A stretch of 64,000 nucleotides of DNA from a candidate division CSSED10-310 bacterium. GTDB lineage: Bacteria; CSSED10-310; JAFGJC01. Both the position numbers and the translations under genes were made by a program. Below the pieces are notes generated by a model. It was not told where the DNA came from. It was given only the letters and a program-made list of their open reading frames with translations, and searched no databases. The stretch spans positions 95,810-159,809 of the forward strand of contig JAFGLW010000013.1 of the NCBI GenBank assembly GCA_016927905.1, read 5' to 3'. The number at the start of each line of letters is the position of its first letter. The first letter of the stretch is position 1. Positions 44,076-52,919 of this stretch are shown in pieces.

Positions 44076-46898
44076 TTACCGCCGGACGGCTCGTTTCCCG
44101 GTATTCTGAGATTGAATGCCCTGGAAGACCGGACCGGATTGGAATGATGGCGGATAAGTGCCGGTGTTCATGAGTGATCGTCCACCGGGTTTCGCCTGGT
44201 CAGCCGGACTTTCGTATATCGGCGTACGCATGTTCCGGGTCGACGTCAGGTGCCGGTAAGGCAAAATACTGAGATCGATGAAACAGACATCATCCGGATA
44301 CAGGGCCTGGCATGGATCCGCGACCAGGGCGAGCTGGTGGAGACCGAAATCCACGTTATATAGCAATATCACCAGCACATTGTACTGATATTCGCCGAAT
44401 AGAGTTCTGGATATGGGCACATTCAGGATATCGTATGGATATATCTGAGTGGGATAGGTGGTGAGCGGCCCGCTGCATCCGCCGACGCCGGACATCAGGG
44501 AGATTTCCATGCAGTTCCCGGTGGATTTGTAATTGAGCAGTGTGTTCAGGTAATCCTTGGTTATGACGGCAAACCGGTCATACACTTCCGTCGGATCGGG
44601 ATCGATAATGCTGTAAACTTCCAGGTCGCTGACCACCGGATAGGCAATCAGCGGCGGGAAACACAGGGTGGTTTCGAAGAAATTGGGAAATCCGTTGTTG
44701 GGCACAATGACGAGGTTTCCCTGATTGGAGACGATGACCAGTTCCGAGGTGGGCAGATCCGGATCAAGGATGGTCCCGTAATCCAGCGCGACCGGCATCT
44801 CGCCGGACGACACCGGATACACCTGAGCCGCCTGAAACATGATGTCCCAGTTTCCGGTATAGCATTCAACGAGGTTGTTCAGGACAATCAGCTGGGGAGT
44901 GTACGGCGGGAAATCCTGAATATCGACGATCAAAGCCAGCTCCTTGACCAAATCCAGATCGAAATCGTCCATGACCATATCAACAATTTTGCCGTTAACG
45001 ACGAACGGGGAACACACCGGCGGCAGCAATGAACCGCACTGACCGGTTATCCTCACATAGTTGACATAACTCTTTTTCTGGGCGGTATCATAATACGCCA
45101 CGAAAATTTCCGGGTAGGAATCCAGCGGTTCGGAATCGATGTTTCCGGTGGCGATGGCCACGATCCGGGTATTGGTGTTGCCTCCATCCACCCGGATCTT
45201 GTCGGCCAGCTCGAAACCGTCAATCCCCGTATAGGGAACATGCTTGTAGTAATAGAGGTTTTCGAAAGGGCCGCTATTGTTCATGGCGATGATCAGGTCG
45301 TTCCATTCATCGGGTAATGTCACCGGATCGCAGAAATTGACCGACTCCAGACCCACCACATCCGCTCCGGCAAGCACGTTGTACCATCTGGCGGTGTGAT
45401 TCTGGCACACCGAGGATGGGTGGTAATAGTGATGATCCAGGGCGATTGCCTGGAAACCGCTGTAACCGCCGACGATGATCTCATCGTTATTGTAATCGAT
45501 AGCTCCCGGAGTGGGTGTGGGTGTTGCGGTGCCAGGTGTAACGGATGGTGTGACGGGAGTAGCGGAAGGTGTGCCGGGCGTGGAAGTCGGGATGATGGGT
45601 GTGGGTGTATGAGTCACCGGGACGCCGGTGGGAGTGGGGGGTGTAACTTTCAGAAGGGGTGCTCCCTCCAGGCGCAGGTTCTCGGGATTTATGTTGATGG
45701 AGACTTTGTAATCGCGGAAAGGATAGAGTTTGGGAGGTTGGACATCGTATTTTCCGTGTTCCGGATTGGGACGTTCATAATCTGGAACACCCGACTCCGT
45801 GATTATGGTAACTCCGATACGCCGGACAAACTCGTCCAGCCGGGTTTCATTGGATATGCCGTTTTTGTTGAAATCATCGTGAACATCCGGTTCGGGATTG
45901 ATCACGAAGACCTTGCTGTAGTCAACCCCGCCTGTTCCACCCGTCAGGAGGAACTGGATTTCCCGCTGACTCAGAACGCCATTGTTGGTATCTCCGTCCG
46001 GACCGACCCCGTCGGGAAGATGGTGTGGAGGCGGTTGGCCGCCCCAGTCACCCCACAGATCGATCGGTTCTCCGTCCCAGTTGGGATCCGTCGGTTCGTT
46101 GTTCGTCGTCTGATTATCCAGGAAATGTCCCCAGTACGTGAACATGAAATCCGGCCATTTCCCGTTCGGGTAGATGTAATTGGCGCGGTCCATTCCGGGA
46201 TTGTTGGGATCGTAAAGATTTCCGCGGATGTTGAAAGCCACCGGATGGAGACCGGAATAGCGGTTTTTGAATCCGGTTGCATCAGCGGTTGTGCCCCACC
46301 ATTCCTTGATCAGCCAGAAATCGGCGGGATTTTGATTATGGGTGAGATCCGGATCCATGGCCGCAATGAAGTCTTCCGTATCCTGATCGGTGATCCAGGT
46401 GTCATGGTTGTAGTCAAGGGAGTATCTCACGACTTCCGCGCCGTTGTTTGCGGCACCATAGTCAATCGCGGGATCCCAACCCCAGTCACCCGCTGTCGTG
46501 ATGTACTGCCAGACCGGATTCCATTCCAAAGTGGTGCCGTGCAGGGGGTACGCCGGATTATAAGATCCGTACCGCTCGGTCTGATTGGATTTGTTCTGGT
46601 CCAGATCCGCAACGAAAATGAAATCATATGGCGCACATTTCAGAATTCTTGGTTGATCGTTATCGACATCCCGCCCCAGCCCGACAAGATAAAGGTCTTC
46701 TCTCAACGCCTGCAGCGCCGCCTGTGCATTGTCGGCCGCTTCCAGTTCCTGTTCCGAGGAAGTCACCTGTTTTTTGGTCCGGATCAAATAGGTATAGATG
46801 ATTCCCATGACTATCATAAAAATCACGAGTGATATCAGCATTTCGATCAAGGAAAATCCTCTGGTTCTCCTGCGTGAGCTTATCCGAAATACGCTCAT
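44076..46898 (-). CDS. Oversized PilW-like minor pilin with Pro/Thr linker and large C-terminal domain
   Basis: 940 residues. Type IV prepilin leader of 14 residues ending RTRG-FSLIEMLISLV, with Glu at +5, is a clear PilD cleavage site. The next ~400 residues resemble PilW (GLGRDVDN is typical) but are expanded with Asp/Asn-rich segments. Residues about 419-464 are a Pro/Thr linker. The last ~470 residues form a predicted propeller-like domain with repeated DPDLPTSELVIVSN-type strands. PilW is normally ~350 residues, so this is probably an adhesive or priming minor pilin displayed on the pilus tip. No PilY1 gene follows; its function may be replaced by this C-terminal domain (inference). Confidence 0.85.
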   Translation of the reverse strand: MSVFRISSRRRTRGFSLIEMLISLVIFMIVMGIIYTYLIRTKKQVTSSEQELEAADNAQAALQALREDLYLVGLGRDVDNDQPRILKCAPYDFIFVADLDQNKSNQTERYGSYNPAYPLHGTTLEWNPVWQYITTAGDWGWDPAIDYGAANNGAEVVRYSLDYNHDTWITDQDTEDFIAAMDPDLTHNQNPADFWLIKEWWGTTADATGFKNRYSGLHPVAFNIRGNLYDPNNPGMDRANYIYPNGKWPDFMFTYWGHFLDNQTTNNEPTDPNWDGEPIDLWGDWGGQPPPHHLPDGVGPDGDTNNGVLSQREIQFLLTGGTGGVDYSKVFVINPEPDVHDDFNKNGISNETRLDEFVRRIGVTIITESGVPDYERPNPEHGKYDVQPPKLYPFRDYKVSININPENLRLEGAPLLKVTPPTPTGVPVTHTPTPIIPTSTPGTPSATPVTPSVTPGTATPTPTPGAIDYNNDEIIVGGYSGFQAIALDHHYYHPSSVCQNHTARWYNVLAGADVVGLESVNFCDPVTLPDEWNDLIIAMNNSGPFENLYYYKHVPYTGIDGFELADKIRVDGGNTNTRIVAIATGNIDSEPLDSYPEIFVAYYDTAQKKSYVNYVRITGQCGSLLPPVCSPFVVNGKIVDMVMDDFDLDLVKELALIVDIQDFPPYTPQLIVLNNLVECYTGNWDIMFQAAQVYPVSSGEMPVALDYGTILDPDLPTSELVIVSNQGNLVIVPNNGFPNFFETTLCFPPLIAYPVVSDLEVYSIIDPDPTEVYDRFAVITKDYLNTLLNYKSTGNCMEISLMSGVGGCSGPLTTYPTQIYPYDILNVPISRTLFGEYQYNVLVILLYNVDFGLHQLALVADPCQALYPDDVCFIDLSILPYRHLTSTRNMRTPIYESPADQAKPGGRSLMNTGTYPPSFQSGPVFQGIQSQNTGKRAVRR
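45508..45640 (-). repeat. Low-complexity region encoding a Pro/Thr linker
   Basis: G/T-rich repeated DNA which on the minus strand encodes VTPSVTPGTATPTPTPG-type sequence joining the two halves of the PilW-like protein. Such runs are prone to slippage and may vary in length between strains. Confidence 0.7.
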
Positions 46899-46939
46899 TT
46901 CTTCCCCCTTCTATTGTTCCCCGATCCGGACGATTTCCA

Positions 46940-47386
46940 TCATGGGGACTGCCTGCTGTTAATCAAAACAGTTAATTCCAGGGTATTTAGAACCGGTTGA
47001 TGCGTCATGCCACCGTTCCGTTGACTTCTCAGGGGCCATGTCACTATGGTTTTGACCGTCTTCAGTCCCGGAAAAGGTTGATCGGCATAAATCCGAACCT
47101 CCATCAGTTCCAGAGTGGAGCGACCGTTTCCGTCAACATCGATCTGCTCCTGCGGGAAATTGGCGGTGGATATGTTCTGGTAATGCGTCGCGAAAATCCG
47201 CTCCGTACCGCGGCAAGCAATATCCAGCGCTCCGGCATTCGCATCCGGGATCATCGCAGCCGCACCGATTCCGGCCGCCGCACCGATTCCGGCTCCCATG
47301 ACGACAACCCATGCAAGAGACCGCCAGAGCGGTCCCGCCGCGGATTCCGAGGCCGTTCGAGCTGCACGGTTCTGGCTTCGATTCAC
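46940..47386 (-). CDS. PilV-position exported protein without prepilin signature
   Basis: 148 residues. Its place between FimT-like and PilW-like genes, and its body (ALDIACRGTERIFATHYQNIS, then a DVDGNGRST strand and VKTIVTWPL), match PilV, which normally carries a GFTLIE leader. Here the N-terminus is a charged stretch followed by a helix WVVVMGAGIGAAAGIGAAAM with no G-F-x-x-x-E site. It could be inserted as a simple transmembrane anchor instead of being processed by the prepilin peptidase. The helix contains a tandem repeat in DNA. It ends about 40 bases before the PilW-like start. PilV assignment rests on position and C-terminal pattern only. Confidence 0.65.
   Translation of the reverse strand: MNRSQNRAARTASESAAGPLWRSLAWVVVMGAGIGAAAGIGAAAMIPDANAGALDIACRGTERIFATHYQNISTANFPQEQIDVDGNGRSTLELMEVRIYADQPFPGLKTVKTIVTWPLRSQRNGGMTHQPVLNTLELTVLINSRQSP
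47259..47294 (-). repeat. Two-copy 18-base tandem repeat inside the transmembrane helix
   Basis: GCCGCACCGATTCCGG followed by CC/CT occurs at 47259-47276 and 47277-47294 (one mismatch). It encodes the doubled GIGAAA part of the helix of the PilV-like protein, suggesting recent duplication. Confidence 0.75.
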
Positions 47387-47396
47387 AGATTGACCT

Positions 47397-48122
47397 TTAT
47401 CGGATCACCCTGGTACTTCGCTCGTCCACACGAACGAGTCTGCGATGAGCCAGGTTGTCCTTGGTTGAATCGCCGAGTCGATACAAATGATTCCGAATGA
47501 AAATCCGGGCCGGATCCGTCCGCCGCTCTTCCGGGCGGATCGGTGTGTTGCTCGGCGTCATATGTGATTGCCAGTACATGAATGGATCGTGGTAGGCGAA
47601 TACGACCCGCCGAACCTGAGGGGTGACGGCATCGGGGACAAAGAACGAAACACTCCTGCCCAGCCGGAGCGGACCCCGGAATAACTCGAACCGTTCCATC
47701 AAATTGTTATGCCGGTGATTTGTTGTATAGTTGTTTAACTCCGGATCGTATTCGTCCCTGAACTGCTGATTGACCCCCCCGAACATCGTCATGTGATTGT
47801 ACTGGCGGGTTCCCCATCCCATCCAGCCGTCGTCGTCGACAACGACGTACGAATTGGCCGGGAAATGGTAATAAGCGTTATCCACGGTGGAATAGGTCAT
47901 CTCGCTCCAGACCAGAAGCACGAAAACCTCATTGAACTCCGCAAGCGCTTTGGAGCGGGATAACTCCAGCATTTCCAGAAGACCCTGCGCCGAGTTGTTC
48001 AGGATCATTCCCGGTGCAAATGAATGCCAGGTGATTACGGACACCGCTCCCAATACCAGGAAGATCATTACAACAGCTAACATCTCCAACAGTGAAAAGC
48101 CGGATTGTCGAAACCAATACAC
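47397..48122 (-). CDS. FimT/GspH-like minor pilin
   Basis: 241 residues from a GTG at 48122, chosen because GGGGAGG lies eight bases upstream; a longer frame upstream has no such signal. The leader of 8 residues ends QSG-FSLLEMLAVVMIFLVLG, with Glu at +5, a type IV prepilin site. The GspH/FimT pattern SAQGLLEMLELSRSKALAEFNEV (about 41-63) follows. The mature part is longer than usual (~170) with Tyr/Asn-rich segments. It is the first gene of the minor-pilin operon, behind a strong promoter. It primes assembly of pili or pseudopili at the inner membrane. Confidence 0.87.
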   Translation of the reverse strand: MYWFRQSGFSLLEMLAVVMIFLVLGAVSVITWHSFAPGMILNNSAQGLLEMLELSRSKALAEFNEVFVLLVWSEMTYSTVDNAYYHFPANSYVVVDDDGWMGWGTRQYNHMTMFGGVNQQFRDEYDPELNNYTTNHRHNNLMERFELFRGPLRLGRSVSFFVPDAVTPQVRRVVFAYHDPFMYWQSHMTPSNTPIRPEERRTDPARIFIRNHLYRLGDSTKDNLAHRRLVRVDERSTRVIR

Positions 48123-48175
48123 GCTGGTGTCCTCCCCTCTGTTTCCGTTCCGGAAAACCGCAAAACAACACATCA

Positions 48176-48205
48176 CTTATACCAAATTCCCTTCATCAAA
48201 GTCAA
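48176..48205 (-). promoter_or_regulatory. Promoter of the minor-pilin operon
   Basis: Minus strand TTGACT (48205-48200), 18 bases, TATAAG (48181-48176), each matching consensus at five positions, about 50 bases before the fimT-like GTG. I saw no -24/-12 sigma54 signature here, unlike classical pilin genes. Confidence 0.65.
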
Positions 48206-48362
48206 ATGACCCGGAGGTTCAAATTGCACATGAAGTGGATTTGCAAAAGTAATACCAGAATCAGTCTATTCCGGATTGCCCGGTTCCTGTAACACGGCTC
48301 ATTTCAAACGGGCGGACACCACTCCTTCGGTTGAGTGAAAAAGTAACAAGATAAGGCGGAGG

Positions 48363-48548
48363 TTACTTATCGGGCAGGGAATCCACCGTGGTGGAAACGG
48401 TTCGGTCGTCCTGATTGGATGAGATCTCTCCGAACTGCTTGTTGCCGACGCTGGGAGGTGTCAGCCAGATCATCACGGTGAGAAATATGCCCATGACCAC
48501 CAGTGTATAAATAAACATACTTCTCTTATTTCCGAACAATTCACGCAT
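48363..48548 (-). CDS. Small single-pass membrane protein
   Basis: 61 residues from the ATG at 48548, preceded by GAGG; the frame runs further up but has no ribosome signal there. One transmembrane helix (SMFIYTLVVMGIFLTVMIWL, about 10-29) is followed by a polar, Ser/Thr/Asp-rich tail. Unknown function; it lies between the pilus operon promoter and pyrC on the same strand. A 7-base inverted repeat (48341-48347 with 48362-48368) covers its stop codon and could mark the transcript end. Confidence 0.65.
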   Translation of the reverse strand: MRELFGNKRSMFIYTLVVMGIFLTVMIWLTPPSVGNKQFGEISSNQDDRTVSTTVDSLPDK

Positions 48549-48686
48549 CGCATCGACCTCTATAAGAAACCATTTTCTCCTTCTATTCCATCCGCGGCCG
48601 GTTGTCAAGTCGGAAAACGGACTTCACGGGGACGAAATCTCCATATATTGTGGCAGCGGGAGGGAAGATTTCAACATTGAGGTGAA

Positions 48687-49985
48687 TCAGGTTATCTGTC
48701 GATCGGTGGCGGCATCATAAGCGATGCGGCCTTCGGAGATGGTCAGGAACGCCGCTCCCCGCAGGTTCCATCCGGTGAATGGCGTGTTCCGGGATTTACT
48801 GAAGAAGCGGTTGGGATCGACCGGCCAGTATTCTTCGGGATCAATGATTGTGATATCGGCGATCTTGCCGGTTTTGATTGCGGGGGGATCGATGCCCAGG
48901 ATCCTGCACGGGGCTGTGCTCATGGATTCAACCATGCGCATCAGTGAAAGGCGGCGGGTATGGACCAGTTTCGTCAGGACCAGGGACAAGGAGGTCTCCA
49001 GACCGATTATCCCGTTGGGAGCCAGGCTGAATTCCACGTCTTTTTCCTGGAGTGTATGGGGGGCATGGTCCGATGCGATACAGTCGATCGTGCCGTCGAC
49101 CAGCCCTTGGATGAGTGCTGCACGGTCCGTTTCGGATCGAAGGGGCGGTTTCATTTTGGTATTGGTGTCGAATGACGCGACCACTTCATCGGTCAGGAAC
49201 AGGTGATGGGGAGTGACTTCGGCTGTCACCGCGACCCCCTTTTCCTTTGCCTGCCGGATCAACTCGACCGTCCGGGCGGTTGAAACGTGAGCGATATGCA
49301 GTTTTCCGTCAACGAATTCGGCGATTTCGATATCCCTCTGAACCGCGACGTCTTCGGCCATGGGTGGAATGCCGGGCAAGCCCAGGCGAGTTGAAACCAG
49401 TCCTTCGTGCATCACGCCGTCGGCGCTCAGGTCCAGATCTTCGCAGTGTTCGATAATGGTTTTTCCGAACATCTTGGCGTATTCCAGGGCCCGGCGGAGA
49501 AGTTCGGCATTTCTGACCATGACTCCGTCATCGGAGAACGCTGCCGCTCCGGCCTGGACCAGATCGCCCATTTCTGTCAGTTCCTTCCCGTACAATTGCT
49601 TGGTTATGGCTGCGATGGGGAGAACCTTGACCGGAGCGGTGCCGGCCCGTTCGATAATGAATCTGGTTACGGCCTGGCAATCATTCACGGGCTGGGTGTT
49701 GGCCATGCAGGCGATACTTGTGAAACCGCCGGCCGCCGCGGCCCGGGATCCCGTATAAATGGTCTCCTTGTCCTCCCGCCCCGGTTCCCTCAGATGGACA
49801 TGCATATCACACAATCCCGGAACGACCCATTTCCCTTCCGCATTGATGATCCGGGCTTTTTTGGACGGGGAGGATTTGGGTCCGATGGATTGAATCAAGC
49901 CGTTTTTGATCCGGATGTCCGCTGTTTCATCCATATTTTGTGCCGGATCGACGATGCGTCCGTTGAGGATATACAATTCTTCCAT
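48687..49985 (-). CDS. pyrC: Dihydroorotase, class I
   Basis: 432 residues. Dihydroorotase closes carbamoyl aspartate to dihydroorotate, the third step of pyrimidine synthesis, in the cytoplasm. The amidohydrolase metal motif is DMHVHLREPGRED (about 59-71), with MANTQPVND downstream, IAHVST around 232-237 and the final metal Asp in ASDHAPHT (about 309-316). It starts 14 bases after pyrB, the last gene of the ntrYX-pyr run. Class I assignment is by the HLREPG context and length. Confidence 0.96.
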   Translation of the reverse strand: MEELYILNGRIVDPAQNMDETADIRIKNGLIQSIGPKSSPSKKARIINAEGKWVVPGLCDMHVHLREPGREDKETIYTGSRAAAAGGFTSIACMANTQPVNDCQAVTRFIIERAGTAPVKVLPIAAITKQLYGKELTEMGDLVQAGAAAFSDDGVMVRNAELLRRALEYAKMFGKTIIEHCEDLDLSADGVMHEGLVSTRLGLPGIPPMAEDVAVQRDIEIAEFVDGKLHIAHVSTARTVELIRQAKEKGVAVTAEVTPHHLFLTDEVVASFDTNTKMKPPLRSETDRAALIQGLVDGTIDCIASDHAPHTLQEKDVEFSLAPNGIIGLETSLSLVLTKLVHTRRLSLMRMVESMSTAPCRILGIDPPAIKTGKIADITIIDPEEYWPVDPNRFFSKSRNTPFTGWNLRGAAFLTISEGRIAYDAATDRQIT

Positions 49986-49999
49986 GGATCAGTCCTCTT

Positions 50000-50950
50000 T
50001 CATAAGGGTGCGGGATTGCCGTCTGCGCCGGGTCGTCCGGCCAAAAGAAACAGCAAGGCCATGCGGACCGCTACACCGTTGGTCACCTGGTCCAGGATGA
50101 TGGAGTAGGGACCATCGGCGACCCTGGGATCGAGTTCAACTCCCCGGTTGATCGGACCGGGATGCATCACCAACGCTCCGGGCCTGGCCAGCTTCATGCG
50201 TTCCGGGGTCAGGCAGAAAAATTTGGCATATTCCCTGAGTGACGGGATGAGCATACTGAACTGGCGTTCCACTTGAATGCGCAGCATCATGATAACATCC
50301 GCTCTGGGGATTGCCTTTTCGAGATTGAATTCCACCTCAACTCCCAGTTTTTCGATTTCAACGGGGATGAACGTCGGCGGCCCGCACAGGATGACTTTCG
50401 CTCCCATTTTAAGAAAACCGAAAATATCCGATCGGGCTACCCGGCTGTGGGAAATGTCACCGACAATGAGCACCGTGATGTTTTGCAGGGTGTTCAGCCG
50501 CTGGCGGATGGTAAGCATATCCAACAGAGCCTGGGTGGGGTGTTCATGAGCGCCGTCGCCGGCATTGATAATCCTGGATTTGAGCCGGGAGCCGATAAAC
50601 TGGGCAGCTCCCGGTATGGAATGGCGGATCACAATGACATCCGAATGCATGGCTTCCAGATTCCGAACGGTATCGATCAATGTCTCGCCCTTGCTGACGC
50701 TGGAGGTGCTTGTGGAGAAATTGATGGCATCTGCAGAAAGGCGCTTGGCGGCGATTTCAAATGAGATTCTTGTTCGAGTGCTCGGTTCATAGAAAAAATT
50801 GATGATCGTTTTTCCACGAAGGGTGGGGACCTTTTTGATGTTTCGTTCGGAAACCTCGATAAACGATTCGGCGGTATCCAGGATGAGATTGATTTCATCC
50901 ACACCCAGATGTTCGATTCCCAAAAGATCTTTTGATTTGAGTGGCAACAC
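50000..50950 (-). CDS. pyrB: Aspartate carbamoyltransferase catalytic subunit
   Basis: 316 residues. PyrB joins carbamoyl phosphate and aspartate. Motifs: [13 protein letters not shown] (about 53-65, carbamoyl phosphate loop), the [12 protein letters not shown] motif near 133-144 and the late [11 protein letters not shown] near 263. The GTG start lies exactly after the pyrR stop, with GGAGG five bases upstream inside pyrR, so translation is coupled. No pyrI regulatory subunit is nearby, so it is of the unregulated or PyrC-associated type. Confidence 0.97.
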   Translation of the reverse strand: MLPLKSKDLLGIEHLGVDEINLILDTAESFIEVSERNIKKVPTLRGKTIINFFYEPSTRTRISFEIAAKRLSADAINFSTSTSSVSKGETLIDTVRNLEAMHSDVIVIRHSIPGAAQFIGSRLKSRIINAGDGAHEHPTQALLDMLTIRQRLNTLQNITVLIVGDISHSRVARSDIFGFLKMGAKVILCGPPTFIPVEIEKLGVEVEFNLEKAIPRADVIMMLRIQVERQFSMLIPSLREYAKFFCLTPERMKLARPGALVMHPGPINRGVELDPRVADGPYSIILDQVTNGVAVRMALLFLLAGRPGADGNPAPL

Positions 50951-51502
50951 TTAATCCTCCATGGAAATGATGACCCGGTCCCTGGGTTTTCCTTCCTCCG
51001 TAAGCTCCACGCGGACGGTCTGTCTGGATTGAGTTGAAATGGAGCGTCCGATGTAATCCGGGCGGATCGGAAATTCCCTCAATCCCCTGTCGATGACCAC
51101 TGCCAGTCGTATGGCTCTGGGTCTGCCGAAATCGATGATGGCGTCCAGCGCGGCCCGGACTGTCCGGCCGGTATAGAGAACATCATCCACCAGAACAATC
51201 ACTTTTCCGGACACTTTGAATGGAATATGGGTCTGGCGGATAATCGGCTGGTTCTTTTCCAGCGCGATATCGTCCCGGTACAGCGTGATATCCAGTATTC
51301 CGAGATCGGGTTCGAAACCAGTCCGATCCCGGATCATGGATACAAGCCGGCGGGCCAGATGCGCGCCTCCGGTCTGGATCCCGACGACGGCCACGGATCC
51401 CGGGTCCGGATAATCAGACTGTATCTGGGATACAAAACCAATGAGCGTTTCCCGGATTTCCCGCTCATTCATGATGATGTGATCTCGTTTCGGTTGTGCC
51501 AT
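50951..51502 (-). CDS. pyrR: Pyrimidine operon regulator / uracil phosphoribosyltransferase PyrR
   Basis: 183 residues. PyrR binds UMP and an mRNA loop to attenuate pyr operons, and has weak uracil phosphoribosyltransferase activity. The PRPP motif VLVDDVLYTGRTVRAALDA (about 104-122) is canonical, with GIQTGGAHLARRL near 42-54. Only 16 bases separate it from ntrX upstream, so there is no room for the usual attenuator leader in front of it. Regulation may act elsewhere in the run or not at all. GGGAG precedes the ATG. Confidence 0.95.
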   Translation of the reverse strand: MAQPKRDHIIMNEREIRETLIGFVSQIQSDYPDPGSVAVVGIQTGGAHLARRLVSMIRDRTGFEPDLGILDITLYRDDIALEKNQPIIRQTHIPFKVSGKVIVLVDDVLYTGRTVRAALDAIIDFGRPRAIRLAVVIDRGLREFPIRPDYIGRSISTQSRQTVRVELTEEGKPRDRVIISMED

Positions 51503-51518
51503 TTCGCCGTCTCCCGAT

Positions 51519-52901
51519 TTAAACCTGTTTTTCCGTGCTGTCCGGATGCAGAGTTATACCCAGTTGTTTCATTTTTCTGTGGAGATTGGACCGTTCGATT
51601 CCCAGGCTTTCGGCGGCCTGGGTAATGTTCCATCTGTTTTCCTCCAGACGTTTTACAATGAATTGAGCTTCAAATCTGTCCCGAGCGCTTTTCAGATCTC
51701 CGGCTGCATCAAATCCGTTTTCCGCCAGAGATACGGGCCGTCGCAGTTCTTCACGAAGGTTTCTCAGTTTGATTGTTTTTCCGGGGGTCATGATAACCAG
51801 GCGTTCGATCTCATTCTTCAATTCACGGATATTACCAGGCCAGAGGTAGGATTCCAATGCTTTCAGCGCGTCAGAACTCATTTCTTTCAAGGCTTTGCCG
51901 TTGTCCCGGCAATAGACCTGCAGATAATGGTTTATCAATACCGGAATATCCTCCAGTCGTTCTCTCAACGGGGGGATATGTATGGGAACAACATTCAACC
52001 GGTAAAACAGATCCTCCCGGAAACGGTTCTGTTCGATTTCGCTCAACAGATTTTTGTTGCTGGCCGCAATCACCCTGACATCCACTTCGATGGCCCGGGT
52101 TCCGCCGACCCTTTCGATCCGCTCCTCCTCCAGAACCCTCAGCACCTTGGCCTGCGTTTTCAGACTCATGTCGCCCACTTCATCCAGGAAAATCGTACCG
52201 CCCTGCGCCGACTCGAATTTGCCCTTTTTCTGATAGGTGGCGTTGGTGAAGGCACCCTTTTCATGACCGAAAAGCTCCGATTCAATCAGATCGTCCGGTA
52301 TTGCGGCGCAATTCACTTCGACAAACGGTCCAAAAGAGCGGGAGGAAAGGGCGTGGATTTCCCGCGCAACCAGTTCTTTACCGGTTCCACTCTCTCCGGA
52401 TATCAGCACTCTGCCGCTGGTGGGACCTGCGGTGGAAATGATTTTTCGCAGTTCCACCATCGCTTTGCTCTTGCCGACCATCGTTTGCCGTCTTTCGATT
52501 TTCTGGCGCAGTTCCCTGTTTTCACGTTCCAGCCACTGCTGTTTCAGGGCATGTTGAACTTCGATGATCAGACGGTGCATGGAGAGCGGTTTTTCAATGA
52601 AACTGAGAGCGCCCAGCTTGGTTGCCTTAACCGCCGTGTCGATTGTGCCATGCCCGGAAATCATGATCACACCCATATCGGGACAGATTTCCTTCATCCG
52701 GGTCAATGTTTCCAGTCCATCCATACCGGGCAACCAGATATCCAGCAGAACCAGGTCGGGCAGCTCCTTCGTGATCATCTCCAACGCCTGTTCTCCGGAC
52801 TCCGCCGAGCGTGTCTGGTAGCCTTCGTCCTGCAGGATACCGCTTACAGCCGCCAATATGCTCTTTTCATCGTCGACTATCAGAACAACTTCCTTGTTCA
52901 A
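51519..52901 (-). CDS. ntrX: NtrX-type response regulator, sigma54 AAA+ with GAFTNA loop
   Basis: 460 residues. A receiver domain (1-125) has acidic pair D10-D11 and phospho-Asp D54 in LLDIWLPG. A sigma54 AAA+ core follows (about 145-380) with Walker A GESGTGKE and Walker B FLDEVGD, and a Fis-type HTH ends it. The loop that contacts sigma54 reads GAFTNA in place of GAFTGA. Partner gene ntrY lies immediately upstream, after 18 bases. In proteobacteria NtrYX links nitrogen, redox and envelope responses; the targets here are unknown. Name by gene context and sequence similarity; the altered loop may reduce sigma54 activation. Confidence 0.93.
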   Translation of the reverse strand: MNKEVVLIVDDEKSILAAVSGILQDEGYQTRSAESGEQALEMITKELPDLVLLDIWLPGMDGLETLTRMKEICPDMGVIMISGHGTIDTAVKATKLGALSFIEKPLSMHRLIIEVQHALKQQWLERENRELRQKIERRQTMVGKSKAMVELRKIISTAGPTSGRVLISGESGTGKELVAREIHALSSRSFGPFVEVNCAAIPDDLIESELFGHEKGAFTNATYQKKGKFESAQGGTIFLDEVGDMSLKTQAKVLRVLEEERIERVGGTRAIEVDVRVIAASNKNLLSEIEQNRFREDLFYRLNVVPIHIPPLRERLEDIPVLINHYLQVYCRDNGKALKEMSSDALKALESYLWPGNIRELKNEIERLVIMTPGKTIKLRNLREELRRPVSLAENGFDAAGDLKSARDRFEAQFIVKRLEENRWNITQAAESLGIERSNLHRKMKQLGITLHPDSTEKQV

Positions 52902-52919
52902 AACTAATTCCCTCGCACC

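Noticed and set aside
45508..45640. Possible CRISPR-like or regulatory repeat array
   Set aside because: The repeats are irregular, have no spacers, and are explained by the encoded Pro/Thr linker.
45396..46832. 478-codon plus-strand frame
   Set aside because: Antisense shadow of the PilW-like gene; its Gly/Arg/Val-rich content mirrors the Pro/Thr linker and Asp-rich coding.
51503..51518. PyrR-dependent attenuator before pyrR
   Set aside because: Only 16 bases separate ntrX and pyrR; no leader, terminator or PyrR loop can fit.
51546..52907. 453-codon plus-strand frame
   Set aside because: Antisense shadow of ntrX, with no ribosome site and no recognisable domain.
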